Notes under the pieces: model-generated | The model's input: the letters and a program-made list of their open reading frames with translations, nothing else | Databases searched by the model: none | What the model was told of the DNA's origin: nothing | Shown here: positions 8,845 through 18,102 of the stretch, one piece after another | Position numbering within the stretch: the stretch's first letter is position 1 | Layout: each line of letters starts with the position of its first letter | Program-made: the position numbers and the translations under genes | NCBI RefSeq assembly: GCF_000818015.1 | Contig: NZ_CP007511.1 | Span: 2,490,501 to 2,554,500 of the forward strand | Length of the DNA: 64,000 nucleotides | Reading direction: 5' to 3' | From: Stutzerimonas balearica DSM 6083 | GTDB taxonomy: Bacteria; Pseudomonadota; Gammaproteobacteria; Pseudomonadales; Pseudomonadaceae

Positions 8845-11505
8845 TCAGGCCAGGCTCTTGCTGACCACTTCGTACACGTCGCTGGAGAGCTCGCCGGACG
8901 CGAGGATTCGCTCGAGCTGCCCCTTCATCAACAGCTGGCGAGCGGAATCGTACTTGCGCCAGCGGGTCAGCGGCGCCAGCAGCCGGGAAGCGATCTGCGG
9001 GTTCATCGCGTTGAGCGTGATCACCTGGTCGGCCAGGAAGGCGTACCCGGCGCCGTCGGCCCGGTGGAAATTGACCAGGTTCTGGTTGGCGAACGCACCG
9101 ATCAGGGCGCGGACCTTGTTCGGGTTCTTCAAGGTGAAGGCCGGGTGGTTCATCAGCTGCTGAACGCGCTCCAGGCCGCCCGGCAACGGGCTGCCGGCCT
9201 GCACGCTGAACCACTGATCCATGACCAGCGGGTTGTCCTTGAAGTGCTCGGCGAATGCCTGCAGCGCCTTGTCGCGCTCGGCCTCGAACGGAGAGTTGAC
9301 CAGCACGGCCAGCGCCATGAGTCGCTCGGTCATGTTGTCGGCCTGCTCGAACTGCTCGAGGCAGGCCTCGAGCACCTCGGCTTTTTCGCTCAGCATGAGG
9401 TAGGACAACGCGATGTTCTGCAGCGCGCGACGAGCGAAATGCTCGGCCGTGGCGACATAGGGCGTCTCCCGCGAAACCGCGCGATTGGCCTGATAACGCT
9501 GCCAGAGCGGCTCGAACAGGGCTTCGGCGATACGCTTGCGGGCGAACTCGCGGGCCGCATGGATGGCATCGACGTCGGCCACTTCAGCGATCTCGGTAAG
9601 GTAGGCCTCGCCGGGCAGCGAGAGCATCTCGGCAACCATCGCAGGATCGAGTCGTTCGTTGCCCAACAGGGTGCGCAGCGCCTCGACCAAACGCTCGTCC
9701 ATCGCCAGCGCCTCGCCACGCTGCTGCTGGCCGATCAGCTCCTGCAGCACCTGCACCGCCAGCTGTTGCCCGGCCTCCCAGCGGTTGAAACCATCGGAAT
9801 CGTGCTGCATGAGGAACATCAGCTGGTCGCGGTCATAGGCGAATTCCAGCTTCACCGGTGCGGAAAACCCGCGCAGCAACGACGGCAGCGGACGCTCGGC
9901 GACATCGACGAAGGTAAAGCGCTGCTCGGCCTCGCTCACCGCGAGCACCCGACTGGTGCCCCTGGCCGACGCCTCGCCCTCCAGGCGCAGCGGTATGTCG
10001 GCACCATCCGCGGCGAGCAGCCCCAGCTCCACCGGGATCACGAAGGGCTCCTTGGTCGCTTGGCCGGGCGTCGGCGGGCAGCTCTGGCGGAAGGTCAGGG
10101 TATAGGTCTGCGCAGCCGCGTCGTACTCCTCGCTGACGGCCAGACGCGGTGTGCCGGCCTGGCTATACCAGCGCTTGAACTGGCTGAGGTCGGCCGCGTT
10201 GGCATCCTCCATCGCCTTGACGAAGTCATCGACGGTCACCGCCTGGCCGTCGTGGCGCTCGAAGTACAGGTCGCTGCCCTTGCGAAAGCCCTCCTTGCCC
10301 AGCAGCGTCTGGATCATGCGTACCACTTCGGCACCCTTCTCGTAGACCGTCAGGGTGTAGAAGTTGGAGATTTCGATGAAGGATTCCGGGCGCACCGAAT
10401 GGGCCATGGGACCGGCATCCTCGGCGAACTGATGGGTGCGCAGATAAGCCACGTCCTCGATGCGCTTGACCGTCGGCGAGTTCATGTCGGCGGAGAACTG
10501 CGAGTCGCGGAACACGGTGAAGCCTTCCTTGAGCGACAGCTGGAACCAGTCGCGGCAGGTCACGCGGTTGCCGGACCAGTTGTGGAAATACTCGTGGGCG
10601 ACGATCGCCTCGACGCGCTGGTGCGCCGCGTCAGTGGCGGTTTCGGCACGTGCCAGCACCGCGCTGGAGTTGAAGATGTTGAGCCCCTTGTTCTCCATGG
10701 CGCCCATATTGAAATCGTTCACCGCGACGATCATGAAGATGTCCAGATCGTATTCGCGGCCATAGGCCTCTTCGTCCCACTTCATCGAACGCTTGAGGCT
10801 GTCCATGGCGTGCTGGCACTTGTCGATGTTTTCCGGCTCGACATAGATGCGCAGCGCCACCTCGCGTCCGCTCATGGTGGTGAAGCTGTCCTCGACGCAC
10901 CAGAGGTCGCCCGCAACAAGGGCGAATAGATAGGCCGGTTTCTTGAACGGGTCCTCCCAGGTCGCCCAGTGCCGGCCATCGTCCTCTTCGCCGCTGGCGA
11001 TCGGGTTGCCGTTGGACAACAGGATTGGATAGCGCTGCTTTTCCGCGCTGACCGTCGTGGTGAACCGGCTCATCACATCCGGCCGATCCAGGTAATAGGT
11101 GATCTTGCGGAAGCCTTCGGCCTCACACTGGGTGCAGAACATCTTGCCGGACTTGTACAGCCCCTCGAGTGCCGTGTTGCTCTCGGGATGGATCACCACC
11201 GTGCTGTCGATGACGAACTGTTCGGCCTGCGGCTGCAGCGTCAGGCTGTCGGCACTGACCTGGTAATCGCCCAGGCCGAGTTCCCGATCATCGAGCGCGA
11301 GCGACAACAGCTCCAGGTCCTGGCCGTGCAGCTCCAGCGGCGGCAGCGCGCCGGCCGCCTGCGCGGGGTTGCGCCGCATCACCAGCTGAGCGTGCACCAG
11401 GGTGCGGTCCTCATGCAGCTCGAAGGTCAGATGGGTCTCGTCGATCAGGTACTCGGGTGCCTGGTAATCCTTGAGATGAATGACTTTCGGTTGTTCGGTG
11501 CGCAT
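8845..11505 (-). CDS. pepN: Aminopeptidase N (M1 zinc metallopeptidase)
   Basis: This cytoplasmic aminopeptidase removes N-terminal residues from peptides. It has 886 residues, typical of bacterial PepN. The exopeptidase motif GAMEN lies at residues 268-272 and the zinc site HEYFH at 304-308, with the third ligand Glu at about 327 in SLKEGFTVF. The large C-terminal helical domain is intact. The gene stands alone, with about 290 bp upstream carrying a repeat pair. Confidence 0.97.
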   Translation of the reverse strand: MRTEQPKVIHLKDYQAPEYLIDETHLTFELHEDRTLVHAQLVMRRNPAQAAGALPPLELHGQDLELLSLALDDRELGLGDYQVSADSLTLQPQAEQFVIDSTVVIHPESNTALEGLYKSGKMFCTQCEAEGFRKITYYLDRPDVMSRFTTTVSAEKQRYPILLSNGNPIASGEEDDGRHWATWEDPFKKPAYLFALVAGDLWCVEDSFTTMSGREVALRIYVEPENIDKCQHAMDSLKRSMKWDEEAYGREYDLDIFMIVAVNDFNMGAMENKGLNIFNSSAVLARAETATDAAHQRVEAIVAHEYFHNWSGNRVTCRDWFQLSLKEGFTVFRDSQFSADMNSPTVKRIEDVAYLRTHQFAEDAGPMAHSVRPESFIEISNFYTLTVYEKGAEVVRMIQTLLGKEGFRKGSDLYFERHDGQAVTVDDFVKAMEDANAADLSQFKRWYSQAGTPRLAVSEEYDAAAQTYTLTFRQSCPPTPGQATKEPFVIPVELGLLAADGADIPLRLEGEASARGTSRVLAVSEAEQRFTFVDVAERPLPSLLRGFSAPVKLEFAYDRDQLMFLMQHDSDGFNRWEAGQQLAVQVLQELIGQQQRGEALAMDERLVEALRTLLGNERLDPAMVAEMLSLPGEAYLTEIAEVADVDAIHAAREFARKRIAEALFEPLWQRYQANRAVSRETPYVATAEHFARRALQNIALSYLMLSEKAEVLEACLEQFEQADNMTERLMALAVLVNSPFEAERDKALQAFAEHFKDNPLVMDQWFSVQAGSPLPGGLERVQQLMNHPAFTLKNPNKVRALIGAFANQNLVNFHRADGAGYAFLADQVITLNAMNPQIASRLLAPLTRWRKYDSARQLLMKGQLERILASGELSSDVYEVVSKSLA

Positions 11506-11621
11506 GGAAACCTCGTCGGCTGAGCTTCAAGCGGCAAGCTTCAAGCAGGAAAGTGGCGATGGCGCCAGCCCTGGGGGCCGCGCCGCAATGCCTCGAGCTT
11601 AACGCCTGTCGCGGGGGACTT

Positions 11622-11653
11622 GTAGGGTGGAAAACGCGCGAAGCCTTTTCCAC
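11622..11653 (+). repeat. REP-like hairpin repeat, copy 1
   Basis: This copy begins GTAGGGTGGAAAACGCGCG and ends CTTTTCCAC; the ends are inverted (GTGGAAAA / TTTTCCAC), so it folds alone into a hairpin. An inverted, almost identical copy lies at 11770-11802, differing by a 2-nt indel near the loop. The pair brackets about 115 bp of GC-rich DNA with no gene. Confidence 0.75.
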
Positions 11654-11769
11654 GCGGCTGCTCCGCCCCGCTCACCCCGAGCCTGGCGCTGGCGACGGCG
11701 CTGGCGACGGCTTGGGCCCGGCGTCGGCAGCAGCCTGGGCTTGACGCTGGCAGCCGGCGTCAGGCGGTG

Positions 11770-11802
11770 GTGGAAAAGCGCTTCGCGCGTTTTCCACCCT
11801 AC
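11770..11802 (-). repeat. REP-like hairpin repeat, copy 2 (inverted)
   Basis: This is the reverse-complement partner of the repeat at 11622-11653, with the GTAGGGTGG end facing the DUF2797 gene. The TAG stop codon of that gene lies inside the repeat. A diverged relative occurs at 62048-62080 between leuD and leuB. Confidence 0.75.
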
Positions 11803-12632
11803 GCCACGCTGCTGGCGGCTACCTGGTAGGCGGTGAACTTGCGGATGTTGATCACGCCGGTATCGAGGATCAGGTATTGACCCTTGATGCCCTTGAGCGT
11901 GCCTTCCACCACCGGCGTCTTGTCCAGATCGAGGCTGACCACCTTGGTCGGATAGGCCTCGACCGGATAGCGGATCTCTACCACCTCGGCGCTGGGCAAA
12001 AGCTGCAGGGCCTGCAGGCCGAAGCGTTGCTGCAGGTAATCGAGGCCCTCGGCACAGGCATCGAAGATGCGCTCGCGCACGGCGGGCAGGTCCAGCGGTT
12101 CCGCGTCGCCCTTGAGCAACGCACGCCAGTTGGTGCGGTCGGCCACCTGACTGCGCAGCAGGTCCTCGACCAGCCCGGACTGCTGCCGGGTGGCGACGCG
12201 CATGATCGGCAGGGCCTGGCTGGCCCCCTGATCGAGCCAGCGTGTGGGCAACTGGGTCGCGCGGGTGATACCGACCTTGATGCCGGACGAATTGGCGAGA
12301 TAGACCACGTGATCGGTCATGCAGAACTGCGTGCCCCAGTCCGGATCGCGGCAGGTGCCAAGCTCGTGGTGGCATTTTTCCGGGCTGACGATGCAGGTGT
12401 CGCACTGGGGCAGCTTCTTGAAGCAGGGATAGCAGTAACCCTGGCTGAAACTCTTGTTGGTCTTGCGCCCGCAGTGCGTGCAGTGGATCGCGCCCAGATA
12501 CTCGAGCTTCAGCCGCTTGCCGATCAGCGGATTCACCGGCACCCGGCTATCGCCCAGGCGGAAGTGATACTGAGCCGTGGCGCCCAGTTCGACGGCCATC
12601 TTGTCCAGGGCGCCGCGTCCGAGCTCCTGCAT
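11799..12632 (-). CDS. DUF2797 family protein
   Basis: This 277-residue protein of unknown function belongs to DUF2797. A cysteine/histidine-rich segment near residues 37-80 (CTHCGRKTNKSFSQ, CYPCFKKLPQCDTC, CHHELGTC) probably binds zinc. A following region (HVVYLANSSGIKVGITR) resembles a GIY-YIG-like fold. The ATG shares its A with the TGA stop of the upstream YeaC-family gene (TGATG), so the two are translationally coupled. A longer frame upstream overlaps that gene and was not used. Confidence 0.85.
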   Translation of the reverse strand: MQELGRGALDKMAVELGATAQYHFRLGDSRVPVNPLIGKRLKLEYLGAIHCTHCGRKTNKSFSQGYCYPCFKKLPQCDTCIVSPEKCHHELGTCRDPDWGTQFCMTDHVVYLANSSGIKVGITRATQLPTRWLDQGASQALPIMRVATRQQSGLVEDLLRSQVADRTNWRALLKGDAEPLDLPAVRERIFDACAEGLDYLQQRFGLQALQLLPSAEVVEIRYPVEAYPTKVVSLDLDKTPVVEGTLKGIKGQYLILDTGVINIRKFTAYQVAASSVA

Positions 12633-12910
12633 CAGTGGCGGGTCCCCGATGCCGGGGCGAACAGGCTGGTGTCGACCGGGGCCTCGGCCTTCTTGCTCTT
12701 GGAGCCGCATTCCTGACCACCCATGAAGCCGGTGCGCTCTTCTTCGGGCAGGTTTTTCATTTCCCAGGCGATCATCGCCGCCAGGCAGGTTTCCTTCTGC
12801 TCCTGAGTGAGCTTGCGCCCATCGCCCCATTTGCCGAGTTCAACGGCCTGCTTGAGGTTCTCGTAGATTTCAGGGGTGATGTTTTCGATGGCTTCGATAA
12901 AGGATGACAT
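12632..12910 (-). CDS. YeaC family (DUF1315) small protein
   Basis: This 92-residue protein matches the DUF1315/YeaC family in its core SFIEAIENITPEIYENLK and the later helical segment. It is small, soluble and charged, with no signal peptide. The function is unknown. It is the first gene of a two-gene unit with the DUF2797 protein, overlapping it by one base; the pairing is common in pseudomonads as I recall. Confidence 0.85.
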   Translation of the reverse strand: MSSFIEAIENITPEIYENLKQAVELGKWGDGRKLTQEQKETCLAAMIAWEMKNLPEEERTGFMGGQECGSKSKKAEAPVDTSLFAPASGTRH

Positions 12911-12977
12911 GGCCGACTCCCGGAGAAACGAGCGGCCATTCTAGCGGAATTGCGTCGCAATGCTCGAAGCCGTTGCG

Positions 12978-13844
12978 CTACCGCTCCGACCGAACGCTTC
13001 GGCGCGCCAGCCAGCCGCCCAGCACCCCGGTCAGGCAGCCGCTGACGAGTCCGCCGACATGAGCGGCGTTGGCGATGGCCAGGGCTCCGAAGCTGAGCAC
13101 TTCGACCACGCCGGTCAGGCAGATCACCAGCCAGACCAGCATCAGCACGACGACGCCCGGCGGCAAGCGGTAGGCGGCGTTCGGCGCGAGCATCTGGAAC
13201 AGCCAGCAATGCCCGAGCAGCCCGTAGAGCACGCCGGACAGCCCACCGAAGATGCCGGGACCACCAAACAGGTACTGCGCGAGATTGGAAACCAGTGCGA
13301 AGAGCAGGGTCAGCCCCAGCAGCATGAGCCCGCCCTGCCGGCTTTCGATGCGCCGCCCCAGCTCCCAGTACCACATGCCGTTCATGGCCAGGTGCAGGAT
13401 GCCGAAATGCACCAGCATGGGCGTCAGCAGGCGCCACCACTGACCGGCGTCGATCATCTGCGGCAAGGTGGCGAAATAGATGTAGTCGCCGTCGATTCGG
13501 AAATCGACGAAGTTTAGCCAGCGGATGACGGCAAAGTTCTCGCCGAGCTGGGTCAGCGCCGCGGCCATCAGCGTCAGCACCAGCACTGCAGCGGTCAGAG
13601 GGCAGGCTCGCAGTGCCCGGAGGAAGCCGCCCTTGGCAGCCTGCCGCGGATCGGGCGCGGCTTCGTCGCCCTGTGGATAGCGCTGGTAGAGATCGCGCAC
13701 CTGCTCGACCAGATCGGCCGGCACACGCAGGACCTGCTCGCCGGCCTCTTCGCTCACCCGAAAGGGCACGCCGAGCCGGCGCAACAGGGCGACGAACCCG
13801 CTCAGATCCTGCGACAGCGGCAGGCGCAATGCTTCTACAGCCAA
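12978..13844 (-). CDS. Rhomboid-family intramembrane serine protease (GlpG-like)
   Basis: This 288-residue integral membrane protease has a soluble N-terminal domain of about 65 residues resembling the GlpG cytoplasmic domain, then about six transmembrane segments. The catalytic dyad is visible: Ser203 in GGLSGVLYG and His262 in ANAAHVGG. The HFGILHLAMN segment (His151, Asn155) matches the oxyanion region. The best start is TTG, with TAGGAGA six bases upstream; no ATG is suitably placed. The metallophosphatase gene ends 9 bp upstream, so they are probably cotranscribed. Confidence 0.9.
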   Translation of the reverse strand: MAVEALRLPLSQDLSGFVALLRRLGVPFRVSEEAGEQVLRVPADLVEQVRDLYQRYPQGDEAAPDPRQAAKGGFLRALRACPLTAAVLVLTLMAAALTQLGENFAVIRWLNFVDFRIDGDYIYFATLPQMIDAGQWWRLLTPMLVHFGILHLAMNGMWYWELGRRIESRQGGLMLLGLTLLFALVSNLAQYLFGGPGIFGGLSGVLYGLLGHCWLFQMLAPNAAYRLPPGVVVLMLVWLVICLTGVVEVLSFGALAIANAAHVGGLVSGCLTGVLGGWLARRSVRSER

Positions 13845-13853
13845 CGGACTCTC

Positions 13854-14813
13854 CTAGCGCTCGACATCGACCCAGACGAACTTGCCCGGGTCCAGGCGGT
13901 TTTCCGCATCCAGCCGGTAAGCCACGAGCTTGCCACTCTTAACCGCGCTGTAATCCAGGCAGGCAAGATTGTGCCGGATCGGCTTAGGCCGACCGCGCCG
14001 CCAGTAATGACCGATGAACAGCAGCGGCTCGTCGGGACCATAGAGGAACAACCGATTTTTCTGCTGCTCGGTAAGCAGGCGGCGAGCGGCCTCCTCCGGC
14101 AGCGCATCGGGCTGGAAGACCACATCGGCGTAGGTGCGCGGGTTCTCCTCCCAGAACTTGGTGCGGAAGAACGTGCGCACGAAGCCTTCCTCGCTGGTGA
14201 GCGTCAGCCCATCGGGCAGCGGCATGTTGGTGCCGCGCAGCAGCCGGTCGATGGCGCGACCGGTAAAGCCCTTCTCGTTACCGGCCTCACGCAGCAGCTG
14301 CGGGTCGATGCAGCCCTCTTGCAGGCGCGGTCGCAGCTGTTCGATCACCTCCGTGTCCCAGCAGGCGTGGACGACACGGAAGCGCTCGCTCTCGAGGAAC
14401 AGGGGCAGCTCATAGAACCAGTCGCGGAAGGCTCGCCATTCATCCTGATGCTGCTCGAACTGGCGAAACGTCTCGCCCAGCAGCATCGCATAGCGCGGCG
14501 AGTGATCCCGCACGAACTGTCTGCCGCTCTCAGGCGGCGCGGGCATGTACCAGCCCAACGCGCTGAACTCGTGATTGCCCATGATGCACAGGGCCTGGTC
14601 GCGTTCGACCATGTCGTGCACCAGGTGCAGGGCCTCGCGGATGTGCGGGCCGCGATCGATGATGTCACCGAGAAAGATCACCTGCCGCCATGGGTGTCGC
14701 CAGATCCCGCCCTGGCGCCGATAGCCCAACCCTTCGAGCAGACGAGCCAGCGCATGCGCACAGCCATGCACGTCGCCGATCAGGTCGTAACTTCGCCCGG
14801 GATCAATCTGCAT
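13854..14813 (-). CDS. Calcineurin-like metallophosphoesterase
   Basis: This 319-residue protein has the metallophosphatase motifs in order: GDVHG near residue 13, GDIIDRGP near 49 and GNHE at 79-82, with later His residues (HACWD, GHYWR). These bind a dinuclear metal centre. The substrate is not clear; phosphoprotein or dinucleotide polyphosphate phosphatases of this fold are the nearest types. It sits 18 bp downstream of nadK and just ahead of the rhomboid gene. Confidence 0.88.
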   Translation of the reverse strand: MQIDPGRSYDLIGDVHGCAHALARLLEGLGYRRQGGIWRHPWRQVIFLGDIIDRGPHIREALHLVHDMVERDQALCIMGNHEFSALGWYMPAPPESGRQFVRDHSPRYAMLLGETFRQFEQHQDEWRAFRDWFYELPLFLESERFRVVHACWDTEVIEQLRPRLQEGCIDPQLLREAGNEKGFTGRAIDRLLRGTNMPLPDGLTLTSEEGFVRTFFRTKFWEENPRTYADVVFQPDALPEEAARRLLTEQQKNRLFLYGPDEPLLFIGHYWRRGRPKPIRHNLACLDYSAVKSGKLVAYRLDAENRLDPGKFVWVDVER

Positions 14814-14831
14814 GATGCTCGCCCATTGCGC

Positions 14832-15719
14832 TCAGTCCCCGCCGCCGAGGCGGCTGCCCCAGCCGAGTTTTGTGCGGCAGACCTCGTAATAGTTGTGGTC
14901 GAGCGGATGAATCAGGTGCAGCTTGTGCGGTTTCTTGCGCACCGTGACGATGTCGCCCGGCGCACAGGTGAAGTGGTTCTGACCGTCGCAGGAAACCTGC
15001 GGGTAGATCTGCATGTTCGGCGAAACCACGATCTTCAGCTCGCTGTTGCCATCGACCACGATCGGCCGACTCGACAGCGTATGTGGGTACATCGGCACGA
15101 TCACGATCGCGTCCAGCCGCGGATGCATGATCGGGCCGCCGGCCGACAGCGCGTATGCGGTCGAGCCGGTGGGCGTTGCGACGATCAGGCCATCGGCCTT
15201 CTGCGAGCAGACGAACTGGCCGTCGATGTACAACTCGAACTCGATCATGCGGGTGGACTTGCCCGGGTGCAGCACCACGTCGTTCAGCGCGTCCCCTGCC
15301 CCGATCGGCTCTTCGTTGCGTCGCGCATGCGCTTCGAGGAGGAAGCGGTTCTCCAGCGTGTACTGGCCGTTGAGGACCTCGGCGACCTTTTCCTCCAGCT
15401 CGTCCGGCCGAATATCGGTCAGAAAGCCCAGGCTGCCGCGGTTGATCCCCAGCACCGGCACACGGTGCTTGGCCATGGCACGCGCCGCACCGAGCAGGCT
15501 GCCGTCGCCGCCGACCACGATGACCAGGTCGCAGGTTTCACCGAGACGCTGGCGTGACGACGTCTGCATGCCGTGGCCTGGCAACACCTCGGCAATGTTC
15601 TCTTCGAGGATGACGTGCAGGTGGCGCTCGACGAGGAACCGCTTCAGCCGGCGGATGGTGTCCAGCACCTGGGAGCTGCCCAGGCGACCGATGATGCCGA
15701 TATTGCGGAATTGCTCCAT
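14832..15719 (-). CDS. nadK: NAD kinase
   Basis: This enzyme phosphorylates NAD to NADP. It has 295 residues, the usual length. The nucleotide-binding GGDGS motif is at residues 70-74 and the NE/D-type segment follows in ALNDVVLHPG. ATPTGSTAYALSAGGP is the typical NADK signature. The gene leads a minus-strand run with the metallophosphatase and the rhomboid protease and is divergent from the DUF1853 gene. Confidence 0.97.
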   Translation of the reverse strand: MEQFRNIGIIGRLGSSQVLDTIRRLKRFLVERHLHVILEENIAEVLPGHGMQTSSRQRLGETCDLVIVVGGDGSLLGAARAMAKHRVPVLGINRGSLGFLTDIRPDELEEKVAEVLNGQYTLENRFLLEAHARRNEEPIGAGDALNDVVLHPGKSTRMIEFELYIDGQFVCSQKADGLIVATPTGSTAYALSAGGPIMHPRLDAIVIVPMYPHTLSSRPIVVDGNSELKIVVSPNMQIYPQVSCDGQNHFTCAPGDIVTVRKKPHKLHLIHPLDHNYYEVCRTKLGWGSRLGGGD

Positions 15720-15908
15720 TGAAATTCCCTGTTTACATGGCGGCGGCAGGGCCTGAGGTCAGTTCGGCGCGCAGCGCGCACAGGCAACGACGCTGGCAAG
15801 GGCTCTGGACGTTAGACGCGCCGATCGCGGCAGATTTCCGCAGGGTCCGGCGATTATGGGCGAAACGCCAAACCAGCGGCAAACGGCGCGGCCGGCTATG
15901 CTTCTGGC

Positions 15909-16826
15909 ATGACTCTGAGCCTGGACGAAATCAACGCCGCGCTGACCCAGCAACCGGTCCGCGATCTGGCCTGGGTATTGCTCTCGCCGCCCTTGCTGGA
16001 TGAGGGCTGGCAGCAGCGTCATCCCTTGAGCGCCAGCGCCTGGTGGGCCTCGCCAGATCTGCTGGCCGACTGGCTGCGCCAACTGGATCGTCAACCGGCA
16101 CCTTTGCAGGACTGGCTGGCGCGGCACAGCATTCGCCGGCTGGGCCTGTACTACGAGCGGCTCTGGCAGTTCGCTCTGCTCAATGCACCGGGCGTCGAAC
16201 TGCTGGCCGCCAATCTGCCCGTGCGCCAGGCAGGCCATACGCTTGGCGAACTCGATCTGCTGCTGCGCGATGCCGAGGGCGTGTTCCACCTGGAACTGGC
16301 GGTCAAGTTCTACCTCGGGCTGGCCGGAGATGGCCAGGCGCATGACCGTTGGCTCGGCCCCGACAGCCAGGATCGGCTCGATCTCAAGATTGCCCATCTG
16401 TGCCAGCGCCAGTTGCCGCTGGGCAATGCCGCACCGACCCGTGAACTGCTGGCCGAAATCACCCGCGAGAAGGTGCACAGCCGTTTCTGGCTCGGCGGCT
16501 ACCTGTTTCGCCCCTGGCCCGACCGCGGGCCAGGCCCTCGGGGCGCACATCCCGGACACCTGGCCGGCCGCTGGCTTCACCGCAGCGCCTGGCCGCGCTT
16601 CTGCGAGCAGCAGCCGTCGTCGCTCTGGCGGCCGCTGCCGCGCGCCAATTGGCTCGCACCTGCGCGCCTGACCGCCGAGGAGCTGCTACCCGAGCGCGAA
16701 GCGGAAGCCTGGCTCCACGACCCCGAGTCGCACGCACGGATGCTCGTGCATCTTGCGCCGGATAGCCAGGGTGCCTGGCGCGAACAGGAGCGCCTGTTCC
16801 TGGTCGCCGACGATTGGCCGGGTTGA
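15909..16826 (+). CDS. DUF1853 family protein
   Basis: This 305-residue soluble protein matches DUF1853 (PVRDLAWVLLSPPLL; RLGLYYERLWQFAL; GELDLLLRD; LELAVKFYLGL). The ELD...ELAVKFYL arrangement recalls PD-(D/E)XK nuclease-type cores, but I cannot confirm that. No convincing ribosome binding site is present at this ATG. chrA follows 70 bp downstream. Confidence 0.8.
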   Translation: MTLSLDEINAALTQQPVRDLAWVLLSPPLLDEGWQQRHPLSASAWWASPDLLADWLRQLDRQPAPLQDWLARHSIRRLGLYYERLWQFALLNAPGVELLAANLPVRQAGHTLGELDLLLRDAEGVFHLELAVKFYLGLAGDGQAHDRWLGPDSQDRLDLKIAHLCQRQLPLGNAAPTRELLAEITREKVHSRFWLGGYLFRPWPDRGPGPRGAHPGHLAGRWLHRSAWPRFCEQQPSSLWRPLPRANWLAPARLTAEELLPEREAEAWLHDPESHARMLVHLAPDSQGAWREQERLFLVADDWPG

Positions 16827-16896
16827 GCTCGCGGTCTTTATCCTGTCATCGCTGCAGACTAACCTGACCCGCCACCGGCAAGACTATGGAAGAGGC

Positions 16897-18102
16897 ATGT
16901 CGACGCAGCTCGGTGCCCGGGAAACGCCCTGGCAGGTATTCATCATCTTTCTGCGCCTCGGCCTGACCTCCTTTGGCGGCCCGATTGCCCACCTGGGGTT
17001 CTTCCGTCAGGAGTTCGTGGAACGACGGCGCTGGCTCGACGAACGCGCCTATGCCGACCTGGTTGCCCTCTGCCAGTTCCTGCCGGGGCCGGCAAGCAGT
17101 CAGGTGGGCCTGGCCATCGGCTTGCTGCGCGCTGGCTATCGTGGTTCGCTCGCGGCATGGCTGGGTTTCACCCTGCCCTCGGCGCTGCTGTTGGCTCTGC
17201 TCGCGATCGGCCTTGATGCCTGGCCGGGCGCCCTGCCACAAGGGCTGCTGCATGGCATGAAAATCGTCGCCCTGGCGGTGGTTACCCAGGCCGTCTGGGG
17301 GATGGGCCGCAGCCTTTGCGCCGGCCTTCCGAAGGCGCTCATTGCGGTGGCCGCGGCCGGCCTGGTTCTGCTGTTGCCAGGCCCCGGCTACCAGGTCGCG
17401 GTCATCCTCGCCGGAGGCCTGCTGGGCCTGCTGCTGTTTCGCCCGGCCGAAGCTATCTCGCCATCTCCCCTGGCGCTCCGAACCGGGATAAATACCGCAC
17501 TCGCCTGCCTGGCGTTGTTCGGCGCTCTGCTGATCGTGCTTCCCTTGATCTCAGCCGGGACCGAGGTTTCCTGGCTCAAGGTGTTCAACGGCTTCTACCG
17601 AGCCGGAGCGCTGGTCTTCGGTGGTGGCCATGTCGTGCTGCCGCTGCTGGAGGCCGAGGTCGTCGGCAATGGCTGGCTCGATGCCGATCGTTTCCTAGCC
17701 GGTTACGGTGCCGCGCAGGCCGTGCCTGGCCCGCTGTTTACCTTTGCTGCCTTTCTCGGCGCCGCGCTTGACGTCGAGCCCAGTGGCTGGACGGGAGCCG
17801 CCGTCGCACTGGTGGCGATCTTTCTACCGTCGTTTCTCCTGGTCTATGCCGCGCTGCCCTTCTGGACCCGCCTGCGAGCCAGCCGCTGGGCCGCCGGCGC
17901 CCTCGCCGGCACCAACTGCGCAGTTGTCGGTCTGTTGCTCGCCGCACTCTACGATCCAGTCTTCACACGTGCAGTCGCGGGCCCCTGGGATGTGCTCGCT
18001 GCCCTGCTCGCGCTCATCGCACTGATGCGTTGGCAATTAGCCCCGTGGCTGGTGGTGGCGGTTGGCGCCGGCGTGGGCCTGTTACTGTCGGGGCTTGGCT
18101 AG
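16897..18102 (+). CDS. chrA: Chromate transporter (CHR family)
   Basis: This 401-residue inner-membrane protein has two homologous CHR halves. The first contains FGGPIAHLGFFRQEFV and QFLPGPASSQVG; the second contains FGGGHVVLPLLEAEVV and GAAQAVPGPLFTFAAF. This is the long, bidomain form that exports chromate by an anion/proton mechanism. The ATG at 16897 has an upstream AAGAGG. Its stop overlaps tail-to-tail with the stop of the convergent gene. Confidence 0.92.
   Translation: MSTQLGARETPWQVFIIFLRLGLTSFGGPIAHLGFFRQEFVERRRWLDERAYADLVALCQFLPGPASSQVGLAIGLLRAGYRGSLAAWLGFTLPSALLLALLAIGLDAWPGALPQGLLHGMKIVALAVVTQAVWGMGRSLCAGLPKALIAVAAAGLVLLLPGPGYQVAVILAGGLLGLLLFRPAEAISPSPLALRTGINTALACLALFGALLIVLPLISAGTEVSWLKVFNGFYRAGALVFGGGHVVLPLLEAEVVGNGWLDADRFLAGYGAAQAVPGPLFTFAAFLGAALDVEPSGWTGAAVALVAIFLPSFLLVYAALPFWTRLRASRWAAGALAGTNCAVVGLLLAALYDPVFTRAVAGPWDVLAALLALIALMRWQLAPWLVVAVGAGVGLLLSGLG

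Noticed and set aside
8779-10929. 716-codon plus-strand frame opposite pepN
   Set aside because: Composition typical of an antisense shadow; pepN carries the catalytic motifs.
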